A DNA stretch of 64,000 nt, taken from assembly GCF_932276165.1 (NCBI RefSeq), contig NC_063997.1, positions 2,366,001 to 2,430,000 of the forward strand, written 5' to 3'. The notes under the pieces were generated by a model. The model saw nothing but the letters and a program-made list of their open reading frames with translations, was not told where the DNA came from and did no database searches. Shown here piece by piece: positions 33,801 through 46,691 of the stretch. The translations under genes and the position numbers were made by a program. Source of the stretch: Plutella xylostella (taxonomy: Eukaryota; Arthropoda; Insecta; Lepidoptera; Plutellidae). How positions within the stretch are numbered: the stretch's first letter is position 1; each line of letters opens with the position of its first letter.

Positions 33801-35679
33801 CATATAGAAGCGGAACCAGTGATCGCAATTTTCCAATGAAGTGTCAAACGGGGCCCATTACATGACTCCACCTGTGGGGGCGCCACCGTCGCGGCGTAAT
33901 GTGAAGATTGCACTTTCCGGTGCCGACGGCGTCACACCGGCGCCTGCGCAGACCTACTGACGCATAGACACGATGCGGAAAATACAGGGGTCTGGAAAAA
34001 TCTAACCAGAAGGTGTAGCACGGGGCGCAAGACGCGCTCGCAAAGCCTTGACAAAAGTTATCCGTCGCACTCGCTTTCGAAGCCGAGCAATGTGAAGGAG
34101 CTTTGAGCACCGTGCTAGGCCTTGAGGAGGATATCCACCCAGTTTTGAGGTTTTGTCAATTCTGAGCTCAGACATATGCCTCGTAGAGACACAACCGCAA
34201 CACACATACATACCCTAACCTTTATTCATAATATACCTACTTCTACGCAATTTCAATGTTTAGTCTTCCAAAATGGATCCCTTCTTTACGTTTGAATAAC
34301 TCTCTAACGAAGCCATAACCTCCCGTAGCCTCAATAATGAGCTAATCAAAGACATATTTTTTACTGTTGTGGAGGTAATCATATTATTATTACCATGTCT
34401 ACGTGCTGAAGGTTCCTGTGTCTATGGAGGCCGGTAGCGCCATCGCTTATTGAATAATGAGACGGGGCAATCATGATTCTATCAATTTAAAGATTGATCA
34501 TCGTAACTGCGACATATTGTATGATTACCTATGTACTTGTGAACAACAATGTTATTATAGTTAAACGACCGTTTTGTTTCTAGCTTTGAACCGCTGCTGA
34601 ATTGTAGATTTTTATAAAAACTTCTATCACGATGAACTTACACACAGGAAACAGACACAAGAATTATAATTAAACTTTTTTCAATAATTTGATAATTAGT
34701 TCAATATGTACTTTACAGGTAATTTTGGTAATTTTATGGTAAGCACTTAGGTTTGCTCTTTTGCTTACTCAAAAAATTTAAATCCTACTTTTTATATATA
34801 CTCTGGGTAAGTTTAGTGCGTACTTATACTTACTAGATACATACTCATATTTCACAACTCAATTATTCACAATCATCTAATGGTTGGGAATTGATCCAAT
34901 CACAATTACGCTAATTTGGCTGATTTTCGAATTAGTCATGGATTATTTTTCCAGTAAAATTATTTCCTATAAGTATATAACTTACTTACTGTCTGTTCGG
35001 TAAGTATAGAAAGCCGAAAGAGTGTAACTCAGGGCCACATTCTGAACAACTTTTCATCTATTCATTTTGAAAATCCGTGAAAAAAATACACTCATCCATT
35101 AAAAAGTAAGTAACAAAATAATATAATTGCTTACATAGTTAGTAAAATAAAAGTTTAACAAAGAAAACTTCCCATAAAATCTCTATGTAATGGATTAAAC
35201 TGACTCGAATAAAATTCAGTTATTACAATGCTCCACATATTTAGAAACGTCACTAACTTCCTGTATATTGTATATCTTTCAGATTCAGACCATTGTTAAA
35301 GAAATACCGCAATGCGTAACAAAAATGCGCCTACTTGCAGTAATGGCCGACTATTTCTAATCAAAATGTCTCGAGAAGCGAGTAATTAGTGAACACGGTG
35401 GGTTCCTATAACTGTAGCAGTGAAATCAAACAACATGGGAGTGGTTTTTATAGAATAGAATAGAGTATCGTTAATTCGACGTGAAATTTTACAATATGAC
35501 GTGTTGATTCTCATTGTCAAGATTATTCACAAAAGACCAGTTTTTGAGAAGAAACTAAAGCTCAGTTCAATCTTCACTTCGTTGCATCTAATTGAATGTT
35601 CACCTATAAGTGAGTGCATGCTACTTAAATAACAAAGTTTATGCTCTTGTAAAGCTTGTTTCAGGGGGCGGGCTATTTG
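30841..35679. other. Intergenic or intronic DNA, no supported gene
   Basis: GC-rich islands at 31630-31700 and 33300-33440 alternate with AT-rich DNA. Open frames of 60-91 codons (for example 32597-32857, 33564-33839) lack recognisable domains, splice partners or codon bias. Confidence 0.35.
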
Positions 35680-35786
35680 GGCAATTTTCCTGCTATCGCA
35701 TTACTTTGACAGCGAATTAACCAATCACAATCGCGAGAAATGACAGCTGCTGTCAGATTTAAAGCGATAGTGATAGCAGAAAAAAT
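35680..35786. repeat. Imperfect hairpin repeat shared with 57100-57165
   Basis: TTTCCTGCTATCGCATTAC on the left pairs loosely with GCGATAGTGATAGCAGAAA on the right. The core CGAATTAACCAATCACAATC followed by GAGAAATGACAGCTGC recurs in diverged form at 57100-57165. This is probably a decayed MITE family. Confidence 0.5.
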
Positions 35787-37159
35787 AATTAACATTAGGT
35801 ATAGCAAGTGTAGTAATGTGGCAAAAACGTTGGTTCCCATCGCGATGGGTTTAACGAAGCTCGAAATGCTTTTCCGCTTTTTATCACAAGTAAAAGGCGT
35901 GCGGATTTGAACAAATCTCTCTTTGACATGGCCACAGAATAATAACTAGTACCGAATAATGACATGGCACGAGGTTTTTGCTCATTGATAAAATCTGCAT
36001 TTGTCTCGTATGATACACTACTATAATATGGATGTTTTCATAATGTAGAGTGGCATATTGTTACTTAATTAATAAATGCCAGACAATTCGATAGGAATTC
36101 AAAGGCATCTAAAACCGTAAAAGTAGCTACAAATATACTTAGAGCGAGTTTTCCAATAAGATTCTTTGAACAGTAAAAGCATAAGTTATTATAGGTACTA
36201 CAGAACAATCTAATTAATCGAATTCCCACAAGAAAAGTATAAGTACTTAACTACCTATATACCTCGTAGATGTCTTCAATAAAAACCGACTAGATGCTAT
36301 TCAAATTTGCAGATAGGTTCGCCATTACCTGCAACAGGGTGTTCGTTAAGGAAATAAACTTATTAAAAAGTGCATTAGCATAGGTTTACTTGCACCGGAT
36401 TAACATATCGTCTGGGAACGGGCAATAGCTGCTACAGACGAGTGCACCCACTAATCTACTTTTAATTAATCGCACTAAACATAATACAAAGTGCACTCCA
36501 GTCTGTAGGGTGACCATTTTTCATGGCGTTTCAAGGATATAATTACCTGTCTTGTCATGACGTGCAATATAAACGGTGGGACTCGTTTTAAAAGTATATT
36601 TTTCTACGAGTATATAGGTACTGTTGTTGAAATAATATATACTTACGTAGGTATTAGTTGGTTTTAAATTTTGCATATGGAAAGTTAGCAGCGAGCAAAT
36701 CAGGCGCGGATCCACCCATATGGGCAAGGGGTGCGCGTTTTTAGTTATGGCTGAAAACCTTTTTAACGATAAACAATGGGGTAAGTCGTTTTTTTTTTAA
36801 ACCTGGCCCGAGGCCTATGGGCGGCTTGAAAACATCTGACAGTCGGGTTGCCCACTTACCCGATGTTGAGTTCATTTTCTAGTAGCGAATAAACCATCAG
36901 TAAGAACGCACGCTGCTCATCATTGCATGCTCACAAAGCAAATGTAGTCATAGACCTAGATACATCGTTTATTTACTAAAACAATACACATCACAAATAC
37001 AAAACAACATCAATAGGTATGTACAGTGACATGAAGAATCACAATAATTGTGGTGTGTATTATGTAAGTAGGTAAAATGGCTCTGGCTCAGCATGTGCTG
37101 TACAAAAATTTATACAGCGCTAAAATTCTGCCAGAACCAGCGAGCGAAATGTATTTGCT

Positions 37160-37266
37160 ATGTGGTTGGGGTCCACCAACCCGCACTAGGCCAGCGTGGT
37201 GATATATGGCCACCCTTCCTTCATTGGAAGGAGACCCGTGCCCCAGCAGTGGAGACGTCGTGATGA
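37160..37266 (-). repeat. Interspersed repeat fragment, same family as 15866-15945
   Basis: GTCCACCAACCCGCACTAGG, CCTTCATTGGAAGGAGACCC and GTGCCCCAGCAGTGG are the reverse complement of the family seen at 15.9 kb, with a longer 5' part. Confidence 0.6.
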
Positions 37267-40200
37267 TGTCTAAAAAAGTTTTCTCTTGGGATTTCCTCAA
37301 TCAAAAGTAGCCTGAATTTGAGTTCAGGATGTCAGTTATCTACCTACATCGGTTTTCTCGTAAAAGATTTACAAACATCCATCCAAACTTATATTAATTT
37401 TGCCTTCTGTAGGTATTTGGGTCAAAATTGAGGAAATTGGAAGGTTTTATCAAAAAAATGATTTTCGTTTAAATAGCTGTGGCTATCTTTAAAACTATTT
37501 TGCCTATAAAGTAAGCCACATTAAAATGTATCTTGTTTGTACGTTGTATTGTAATTTGTGCCTGTAACAATTTTCAAAAACTGTAAGTATTTATGTCTTA
37601 CAGTTTTGAATTAGGTACTTATTTAAAAAATGCACTGTGCACACGATCATATTATCATCACAACAACAACAACAAAAAACAGCTATCAGTACCTCAAGGC
37701 GAGGCAAAATCAGATTTTTGGACTTGCCCATCACCTATTTTGAGGTCTGGATCCGCGCCTGGAGCAAATTATATCATTTTCCAATCAATCAAACTTTTGG
37801 TTTAAGAAATACGTGATTTTGATTTCCGGAATTCCGAATGTTTATTCGAATACTTAGATACTTATTTTATTACGAGTCCCATTTTGTTTGTGGTAATACG
37901 GAGCAGGGGCGAGTAGGAAGCCGTCACGGCAACGCTCACTGCACTTTCACGCGATAATCACTTGCATCTCACTACCATTACACTTGTTACTTGCTCTGTG
38001 AATTACACTATGTATTGATATTAATTCACGAAACTACTTATATCATCTGAAATCTCACACATTTTCATGACAAACGAACGCACACTAAGTGAATCAACGT
38101 AAACCATGAAAAGCTTTGATTAATTTTATTGGAGCTGAAATATGCATGGCAAAGATCACTTACTTACAGGATTTTGTAATGCAAATCTAGTACGGACAAC
38201 TACGCAAAAAATGCGTTACGTTATAAAGAAGGAACAGATTTTCCAGTACCATCTAGAACCAACCGATATTTTTAATTACACAATCCGAATATCAATTTAC
38301 GCCCTCCAGAAACCTAAACCGCTTGAACGCATACGAGACGAGCCAACAGAAACAAACAACCAATCGATTCCCATGGACAAGAGAGGTGAACAACTATATC
38401 CCAATATTGACGTACTCACTTACACTCACCCCGGCCACTGCCGGTTTCTCATAAACTGGCCCAAAACAGTCCCATATTTGTGCCGTGTGTATGGCAAACT
38501 GTTATGGTCAACAGATCTCTTAAGTAGACAGTAGTCCAGTGTCAATATTTTAGTTAATAATTTGGAGGGCGGGGATTCCCACGGCTAGTAATGTAGAAGG
38601 GACGCCCTAGCGACCTCTGCTGAGGGTCAGGTATTAGATCTTTTATTACAAGTGTTCATTTCTAGACTGAAACTTTGCACCGATTAATGATTAGTATGCG
38701 TCATTTCAAACAGTAAAAAAAAAAAAATTCCGAAATCTGTGACAGGTATGTTATATGTATAGGACTCATACAATAACTCGATAGACAAAATCTACAGAAA
38801 TTCATTATGGGATATTTCTAAAACCGTAGAACTCAAAACGCCTCCATAACCTCGCCGATAGCTTTACAGATGAAAATAAGAGCCTATTCCTTATTAATTA
38901 CGCAACAAGAGAGTGTAATTTGAAGTTGCAAATGACAATACGCCGTACAACAAAAGATAAAACAAACGTCAATTTAAAACAAAGAAATGTCGAAAAAATA
39001 TTATAGCTATTGGATAATTATACTTACATTGTTTAAATTTTTATTTCCCATGAGCCAGCGATACAGGCAATTTCCAGTATGTAGGCATATCTTCTCCCAG
39101 TCATAGAAAATCAGGTAAGTAATGATCAAGCTTCTGTGTTTAGAAACCAAAAATACCCATAAATTTACACCTTTTGATCCAAACACTGCATGGTGTTGAT
39201 AAAAAAGCTCTTTGTACTTTGTAGGTCAATGATTAATCCCATTGTTTGACTATCAATCTATCCCACAAATTAGGATCTTTTACACTAACAAACAAAAAAA
39301 TAGTGCAAGGTGAGTGTTATTTACAGTATGATGAAAAGTGCAAAAACTCGAGCGCCATACAGGGTGTGAATAACAAACACAAGGAAGGTTTGTGTTACAA
39401 ATGACCATTAGAAACTCCGTGGGAAAGAGGCTCCATGCTCTTTTAAGGGAATCCTTGTTTGACGGACAACATATTTTGTGATAAGGTTCAGTGTCACGTG
39501 TATAGTAGGTTTAGCTGGTATAGTTGGGCAACAGTAAGCGTAATTCTTTAAACTCCGTTTTCTAGGTACCGATACCGGTGTTGATCTTGGTTGCCTTGTA
39601 ACGTTACATAAGTACACGTTAAGGAGGTTTGTTTTATGTTTGCGCTTACTGTTTCAATTTTGATAACACTCCAGTGTCATCAGATGCGCTTGCAATAGCT
39701 TTCGTCAACCATACCCTCAAAATGCATAACACAAAAGATAATTGTAGGCTCAAAGTCATTTGGTGTAAACTTTGTATTGTGTCGCCGTAATCATAACAAT
39801 TACACTGCGCTCAAAAAGGGGGTGATTCTAAACCATTGCACTGTTGATAATGACTATTAATGACTTCCGTAGAAGACTAGAGTAACACATAAAAATGCGC
39901 AGCGGCCGTCAATGGTCATGGTAAAAAAAACTAGTGAATGAACGCTGGACAAAGCGCCGACAACGGACCAAAACAATAACAATGGCGGTCTGCGCGTGCG
40001 CCGCGTACGCGATGATACAAATTGTTTCACGCCCCGTAACGATCACAAACAGACGGACAGGTTCACTAAACACCCTGTGTATGGGATTTAAAAATAAGAA
40101 TGTTACGGCTGCTCATGCAATGTTAGTTTTGTGTAACTATTGTGCACTGGACAGATTATTTATGTAATGTATAGGTATGTAAGTACTTGTAAATCTTGTT

Positions 40201-40314
40201 GTACTTGTAGTTTTTTTTAACTTATTTCACAAACGACACATCGTCATTATTTATTTCTCAGTCAGTTTTATTTAAAAAAAACTGTTAGAAGCATTTTTCT
40301 TTTAGGTCCAAACT
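37267..40314. other. Intergenic or intronic DNA, no supported gene
   Basis: No recognised element. The 130-codon plus frame at 38142-38534 is the longest here but has no domain, signal or splice support and ordinary AT-rich composition. Confidence 0.35.
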
Positions 40315-40450
40315 GCATTCCTATTCCTGGACCATTTCTCACCCACCCTGGGCAATATAAGATATAACGGGTTAGTGGGTTCACATTTAGGTACACATCT
40401 AGATAATGTGCTAAATAAAACTAGGTATGAAAACCAATGTCATGTTTACC
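40315..40450 (-). repeat. SINE family 2 fragment
   Basis: GGTCCAAACTGCATTCCTAT, GGACCATTTCTCACCC and GTTAGTGGGTTCACAT match the body of the SINE at 21148-21490; the tRNA head is missing. Confidence 0.6.
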
Positions 40451-40668
40451 TTCTTCTTTTAGCCAAGTTCTAAAGTATTTAGAAAAGTAAATGCTTTATT
40501 TAAATTTATTAGTATCTACCGATAACCTCTTCATTATATCCGCGTGTGACGCAGAGGCTGGCTACGTACGAGGTATGTAGCCCAAATTACCCTAGTTCCG
40601 GTGTAATTTTCTTAAATTCCCGAATGAGTCATTCGTATCGAAATCGCTATGGACCGGTCTGCAACCAG

Positions 40669-40802
40669 GGGGTCACTCTATATGACGAAAAACTAAGTTT
40701 CAGAGCGCTGCTGCGCGAGCCACGACTCTATCTTGTTGTATTAAACGTGCCGATTGTAGCACAGCTCTCGTAAGTTCGTTTTCGTCTGTATAGAGTAACC
40801 CT
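40669..40802. mobile_element. MITE family A copy 7 (reverse orientation)
   Basis: GGGGTCACTCTATATGACGA to GTATAGAGTAACCCT has an exact CCAG flank on both sides (40665-40668, 40803-40806). It is one of the best-preserved copies. Confidence 0.85.
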
Positions 40803-40947
40803 CCAGCGGCTATGTTGTGACGAATTGTAGGTGTAGGTAGAGCTTCTTGACATGCCCATTCACCGCATTGCACCTGTAGCATAGAGTAGCGACTTTCAGA
40901 TACGATACTTGAGAGGACTCCAGTATTCGCTAGCCAAACAGTAATTA

Positions 40948-41059
40948 CAGGATGTTGCAAAAGGGTAAGGGTTTGAAATTCTGATTTTAGATTCGGGCTT
41001 AGATATAACATGCTGCACATGCTGGTTTCGGCTTAGTATACTCTTTTTGCAGCACCCTG
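40948..41059. mobile_element. MITE family B copy 1, TA target duplication
   Basis: The ends CAGGATGTTGCAAAAGGG and ...CTTTTTGCAGCACCCTG are inverted and flanked by TA on both sides. The internal CGGGCTTAGATATAACATGC word is shared with the copy at 59797-59922. Confidence 0.8.
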
Positions 41060-41478
41060 TATATACTTAGCTCATTTGGGAAAAAGTCTACCTCACTACG
41101 TACCCTATGAACTTAAGTCCTGCTCAATGCCATTACAGCCACACATAACTTATGAACAACTTTTTTTAACGTTTTCAGTTCTGAAAACCGGCAATTAGTC
41201 ACCTAGGACATGGCTCCAAAAGCTTACCTACCTATCACGAGAGTGCACTAATAGGTTTTGAGTAGGCTGTCGTGTCTACAGTAAAGATTAATCTGTGACC
41301 GGTATCGCAGTGAATGGGGAGTAACGCGTGTGAATTTGCCGCTAGGGGCGCTGGTGTCGACTGAGGTTAAGTGACATTTTACTTTTCATATAATTTGTTT
41401 GGCGGGCTTCGTGATAAATTATATTTTCGTTCATTTCCCTGTTGAAAAGTGATCTCTTTTCGCGAAATTATCGCAAAT

Positions 41479-41827
41479 ATGGATTATTTATCGATGAATG
41501 TGCACGCTTTGAAAGCTGAATTAAGGAAAAGAGGCGCATAAATAAGCGGTCTCAAAGAGCAGCTAATTCAGAGGTTAGTTTGTTTACTGTTTACAAACTT
41601 ATTTTTTACGAAATGTATGCTTGTTTGCTTTAGGTAACAGCTATGTTTTTGCTTTTTACAGACACCAAGACTATGACCGTAACAGTAACTTGGTTGTTAA
41701 CGTAGAGGACAGCATCATACAACAAAATGGTTCAGTGTATACTGTTGAGTGGCCTTAAGAAACTTTGTATAGCAGTGTAAACACTAAAAATGAAACTCCA
41801 GATCTAGATATTGTCACCAATGAGTAA
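41479..41827 (+). pseudogene. SAP-domain gene 5' part, two exons, two in-frame stops
   Basis: Exon 1 (41479-41573) reads MDYLSMNVHALKAELRKRGA, stop, ISGLKEQLIQR. The donor is AG|GTTAGT and the acceptor TTTTTACAG|A at 41661/41662. Exon 2 continues in frame HQDYDRNSNLVVNVEDSI... to a second TAA at 41756-41758 and a third at 41825-41827. The first 32 codons match the SAP helix-extension-helix DNA-binding motif (L-x-x-E-L-x-x-R-G-x-x-x-x-G-x-K-x-x-L-I). The first TAA sits where the motif expects Lys, and both internal stops could be AAA-to-TAA changes. SAP followed by YDRN recalls SAP/SWIM/YqaJ-type repetitive proteins of invertebrates; that link is from memory. Confidence 0.65.
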
Positions 41828-41853
41828 CTACTTTGGAATTTATGTACAGTGTA

Positions 41854-42064
41854 CGGTGGCCTGTGCCTAAAAGTATACAGGCGGAGTTTTTAAAATAGCG
41901 ATCCCTGATGATGAAGGGACCAGCTACATCTGTTATAAATCCGGGGATGTGTTGTGTGTGATGTGTGTAGCAGTGGTGTTTATGTGGATGTGCTTGAGCA
42001 GCATGTGAGCTTGAGATCGCTATTTTAAAATCGCCGCCTGTATACTTTTAGGCGCAGGCCACCG
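41854..42064. mobile_element. MITE family D, copy 2, TA target duplication
   Basis: CGGTGGCCTGTGCCTAAAAG to ...TTTTAGGCGCAGGCCACCG is flanked by TA (41852-41853, 42065-42066). The loop is the reverse complement of copy 1 at 4245-4454, showing independent insertion in opposite orientation. It lies 26 bp after the SAP remnant. Confidence 0.82.
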
Positions 42065-42066
42065 TA

Positions 42067-42200
42067 CATATCATCGCTCTTACGGTGAATGAAAACATCG
42101 TGATAAAATCTGCATATCTAGATTTTCGAACCCACCAACCTGCAGAGGACCAGTGGTAGGAAATGGTCCAAGCTTAGGAGTTGAGTTTAGACCTTAAGGG
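42067..42200 (+). repeat. SINE family 2 fragment
   Basis: CATCGCTCTTACGGTGAATG, GAACCCACCAACCTGCAG and GGAAATGGTCCAAGCTTAGG match the SINE body at 21148-21490. It abuts the MITE at 41854-42064. Confidence 0.6.
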
Positions 42201-43489
42201 TCTGCAATAGGGAATCGAGGGTTGGCATTGTCATAGAATTATGTAGTAAATGATGCTCTACAACCTTGAAAAAAATCACACACGTAGTTGAAGAGTCTAG
42301 CTAGGTGCTGAATCATTCGAATTTAAGTAAATGATTATGGATAACTGTAAATTAATTTCAGAATATCAAGAAAAACCAGCCAATCACACTCCCGTATTGT
42401 AACAACTGTGTCGTAATTATAAAGAATTTTCATATGATTTTTATCATATTATAAAGTTAAAGGCTTGGACTAGGCGCTAAATACCTTGTTTTTTAATAAA
42501 CACACACTTATTTTGTGTAAATTAATCCCAAACTTGAGCAATTTTTTTCCCTCAAATCTTCATACAAATATCTATGGCGGCTTTCTGTGTTATAAAATCA
42601 TAAATACAAGTGACGTTTGACTCAGTTGGCCGCTGGCCTCCAAAGAAGGGTCACGTCGGTTTAGGCAGCACTGACAGCTCGCGATCTTATCGTGTACAGA
42701 TACAAAATCACTGCACATTGGTTGTCATTGCACTTTTTCAACTTTTATGACACCAACATAATTTGATTTGAAATTGAGGAAGCATAATTCTTCCAGTATA
42801 TTCAATACATTAAATTAAATTAGATAGTGTGCAATATTCTCGTGACATTACAGTCTCGTAAAGGTCTGATGAGGAGCAGGAATATAGCGAATGGATCTAA
42901 GTGATGACAATACGCACGAACATTAGGTTAGGGATCAAAAATACAGTCTCTTGGTGCTGGTTGAGGTATGGTCTCGTGAGGATCTGATGAGGGCAGTAAC
43001 ACGGTGGTGGCTCAATTTTATTTCAAAGATGTTAATAGCTAAAAGCATCGAGTTTGGGCTATTAAGTATGTTTTTCAGAGAGAGAGAAAGAGATTTTGTT
43101 TTTCCTCTGGATGTGTTAGGTTTACTGGGTTTACTAAGTTCATTCTGTTAATGGCATCAAGTTGTTATGCGTTCATAAGTAATAATTATTTATTAACAAA
43201 ATGCTGTTGATTCTCCACGAAAATGTAAAAATAAAAATAAAATAAATAAAAATAAATTCGTAACGTAAAATTGTCAATGACGGAATTTCTTCTATAGACA
43301 GTAGCCACAAAAAAAACAAACGATAGATGGCGTGATTTGAAGATAAAGATACATTTTTTCGACACATAGACAGCAACAACAAAAAAAATACAGATTTAAA
43401 GAAAAGAAACACATACTTATACAAAACAACAAAGAAAAAAAAAGGATACACATCAAAATAACTGGAAAAAATATAAGCCCCAATTTACT

Positions 43490-43680
43490 TGTGTGGGACA
43501 GGGAGTACCATAATATTTTTTTTGGGGTACTCCCCATCTATGCAAAATATAAGCTTGATATCTTTACCCGTTTCTGAGAAAAAGGGCGGTGACAGACAGT
43601 CAGTCAGACAGACGGACAACAAAGAGATCCTATAACGGTTGCTTTTTTTCTTTTGACGTTCGAAACCCTAAAATTAAGTA
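43490..43680 (+). repeat. Diverged copy of the GGTTCCGT...ACCCTAAAA repeat
   Basis: The GACAGACAGTCAGTCAGACA run, then an ATCCTATAACGGTTGC...GAAACCCTAAAA ending, resembles the 3' part of the repeats at 50082 and 63196. Confidence 0.4.
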
Positions 43681-44316
43681 AAAATATTATGCTGCCAAAA
43701 ATGTACTTACAGGTATTGAAAAAGCGGTATATAAACAAATTATACCAGCAGAGGGTTCACCATTTAGCTGAATGTTACTTAGAAAACGGCCTTGAGTGGC
43801 GGTCAAGTTGGTCCCCGCCTGCGATACTTTCCATTAACATTGGGACTCGTTTTCATGTTTTTAGCGTACAGTCAGGTTTTTAGTTTTTTATAATTGTATT
43901 TTTTTATTTGTAACTTTTTAGTTGTTTTTATTTTATGAAATTTTACGTTGGTAGGTAGTTCATGATCATTTTTTATTTCAATAATTTTGGTGTTGTTATT
44001 TAAATACCTTCAATATGCATATTTTTGTAATGTGAAAATCAAGTCCTTTCATTTGATACCTTACACGGCAAAGTTGAATTATTATTTTTTCGATCATCAC
44101 GTTATGTCCTCAAGAGGGCGCTATGTACATTTTAATGGAACGTCACATAGCCTATAGCCATCAATACGCTTCTAACAATACCTCATACATCAAAATCTAT
44201 CAAGCCGTTTAGGCTACAGGAGGGAACAAAGAAACAGACAAACATACATATATACATACATACAATCAAAAAACATTACCCTCCTCCTTCGGCAGTCGGG
44301 TAAAAAGGAGTAAGAC

Positions 44317-44482
44317 AGGGGGTCATTCTGAACTTTTGCTCTACGAGTTTTGGAAATTAACAAAAAAAAACCTTTTTCATAGAAACTTTGTTGGACATGT
44401 GACTTTTTACCATGGAAAACGAATATTTTTTTTCGCGAATTTGCAAATCTCGTAGAACAAAAGTTGTTCAGAATGACCCCTT
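44317..44482. mobile_element. MITE with GGGGTCATTCTGAAC ends
   Basis: GGGGTCATTCTGAACTTTTG and ...GTTCAGAATGACCCC are inverted, continuing into CTACGAG/CTCGTAG. The first nine bases equal the family A terminus, suggesting related ends. A possible end fragment (GGGGGGTCTTTCTGAAC) is at 403-419. Confidence 0.65.
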
Positions 44483-44892
44483 GAGTCATCCCCTTTTGGC
44501 TTAGTATAGCCCTTTTGCGACACTATGTATTTACTTTGCTTTGTCGTCGGGGTTCAGGCTGGAGGATGCCCGAAACTTATTATCTACATTATAATACTTT
44601 TAGTTACCTTTCTACAAGTAAATACCACATTTGTTTGAGAAAGCTAATCGGGTTCCGAGTATAGAGTAAAGTGGCACCCCTATTAATTTCTACTCTTTCC
44701 TGGTGCCTACCAGTGTAAGTAAGAATTATACTTACTTACCCTAAAATCACCCAAAATGTACTTGAACATAATTGTCAATAAAGTTGGCGAGTAAAAGTTT
44801 ATCGACCCACTGTGCAAACTTACATGTGTGCGTGTCACTGCGTGTGCTGTGTGAAGAGCATTGAAAACCCAAAATTGGCGCGGCACGTCACC

Positions 44893-44985
44893 CTGTACGG
44901 GCCCTTAAGGCGATATGGACAAAGGCTCCATTCGAGTGAGCCAGGTGCAGGTACTGACACCCCCACAAATAATAGAATACTTAGT
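44893..44985 (+). repeat. SINE family 2, 3' tail fragment
   Basis: GTGAGCCAGGTGCAGGTACT, ACACCCCCACA and AATAGAATAC match the tail end of the SINE at 21148-21490 in opposite orientation. Confidence 0.55.
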
Positions 44986-46126
44986 ATACTATACTACCAT
45001 TATTAAGTTTCAACTAACAACTCAACCAGCATTCATTGTGTGGATTACTAATGTGTTATATTTTTTGTATAGCAGTGTGTTTAAACGGAAAGGATAAATA
45101 AAAGTTAAATCAGTGTGTAATTCTTTTATTTTTAGTGTATTTATTAAATGCCTAATCTTTATTTACATTATGTTCTTTCTGAAATTGGTTATAATGATTT
45201 TCACAAACACGAGATTATCGGATAATAATTATTTCACAAGCCACTGTTTTAGAACAGTTTTATCACTTGGTAACATATGTCCTCCTTTTCTTTGCGGCAT
45301 AGTAACTCGATATGATGATAGTTATTTTATAATTAATAAGCTTATAAGATTCAAGATTTAAAACTTTATTTGGCGCCAATTTGATAAAGTCGCCTTTGAT
45401 AAATTTGACAGCTATGGTACCTCTTAACCTCAGTCGACAGTGGCGCCAACTGGTGAGCAAAAAAACGGTAGTCCCCATTGAATAGCAACCGGTTGTAGAG
45501 TACGTGACGGAACTGCGGGCGCGGATGCCGGCTAATTCATTCACTCGTTCATTCAGCCAATCACCCGATTTACGTCTGCAGAACCGGAAATATCGCTGTG
45601 TAGGCTTTTGTTTTAAATCGATTGGATAGACATTTATTCGAAATTCAAATTTATTAAATGGAATAAAACACCTATGATTGATGTCAATACACGACATAAA
45701 AACTTGCACAAAATTAATCAAATTAGTTACTACTATAGTGAATTAATTAATTAGAAACAGTTTTTCATAGACAAATATCTGATATCGACGATAGATACAC
45801 GGTAACACGGATGACCTCTTTTTTCAGCCATGAGATAACGTTTTCAGAGACCGATAGAAGGTTGATTAAATTTTGTTACGCTTCTTAAATGCATCCCTAA
45901 CTTAAAAAAATTCAAGGCCTTACAACAGCAGTCTGTACGTTTCACAAATCATACAATAAATGCATAGTACACACCAATGAATGGACGACTCGTAGCGTAG
46001 CGGGCGTCCTTTGTTTACGGAGCCCTGGACGTGAGAATGTCGCTCTGAACTAGCTCTTCATCCCTAACCTGGACTCTACGTGCCAAGCACAATAGACAAG
46101 CAAGTTGAAGCTTATTGCTACTTGAA

Positions 46127-46377
46127 CAGGGTGTTGGGAAATTGGTACAGTGAGCCGAAAGCTTCACAGCTTTTATTGTTTATCGACTTTAGAAAATTCG
46201 ACAAATATTGTCATATTTTCCATATAGGAAGAGACTTTGTTGGCCACGTGTCATTAAATTTATCTATGGGAAGTGCATTTTTTTATAAGTAGTACAAAAA
46301 TTTCAAAAAGTTTAATGACAAAAAAATTGATTTTTTCGGCTTACTACTATAGGTAAGTACCCTTTTTTAACACCCTG
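46127..46377. mobile_element. MITE-like element with CAGGGTGTT ends
   Basis: CAGGGTGTTGGGAAATTGGT and ...CCCTTTTTTAACACCCTG are inverted, with AGCCGAAAGC inside the left and TTTTTCGGCTT inside the right. The termini resemble family B but the body differs. No clear target duplication. Confidence 0.55.
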
Positions 46378-46691
46378 TAGAGTGATTGAGCGTCACCGGC
46401 GGAGGTGGTGTCATAAACAATGTTTATTGGAGGATCCCGGAGCACCTTAAGCCTCCCAACCTGCATACAATCACGTAATGACTGTCGGCGGCCAAATGCA
46501 ATTATTTTTTGTACCGTGGGAAATAGTTTCGGACAAAGAGTTTTGTTTAGTTTTTTTGACACTTCCTATTTGTAGGAATGGCATTACGGAAACTGTTTTG
46601 TTAGCAGACCTCCTCATGAACAATGTGTGGGTACAAATTAGTTTCAATAATAAAAAGTACAGGTATTATAGTGTCGCTACTAAAAAACACG

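Larger units (their letters stand above)
41297..45505 (+). mobile_element. Probable autonomous DNA transposon with SAP-domain gene, decayed
   Basis: Both ends carry the same subterminal sequence in inverted orientation. On the left, ACCGGTATCG, AATGGGGAGTA, then GTCGACTGAGGTTAAG (41297-41372). On the right, in reverse complement, ACCGGTTGCT, AATGGGGACTA, then the identical GTCGACTGAGGTTAAG (45428-45500). Just inside the left end is the SAP-domain gene remnant at 41479. Between the ends lie later insertions at 41854, 42067, 44317 and 44893. Exact termini and target duplication could not be set. The superfamily is not assigned. Confidence 0.45.

Noticed and set aside
38142..38534. 130-codon plus-strand ORF
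   Set aside because: No recognisable motif, hydrophobic pattern, splice partner or composition shift.
45263..45721. 152-codon minus-strand ORF, one of the longest in the window
   Set aside because: It crosses the presumed transposon end and has no domain, signal peptide or family resemblance; judged a chance frame.
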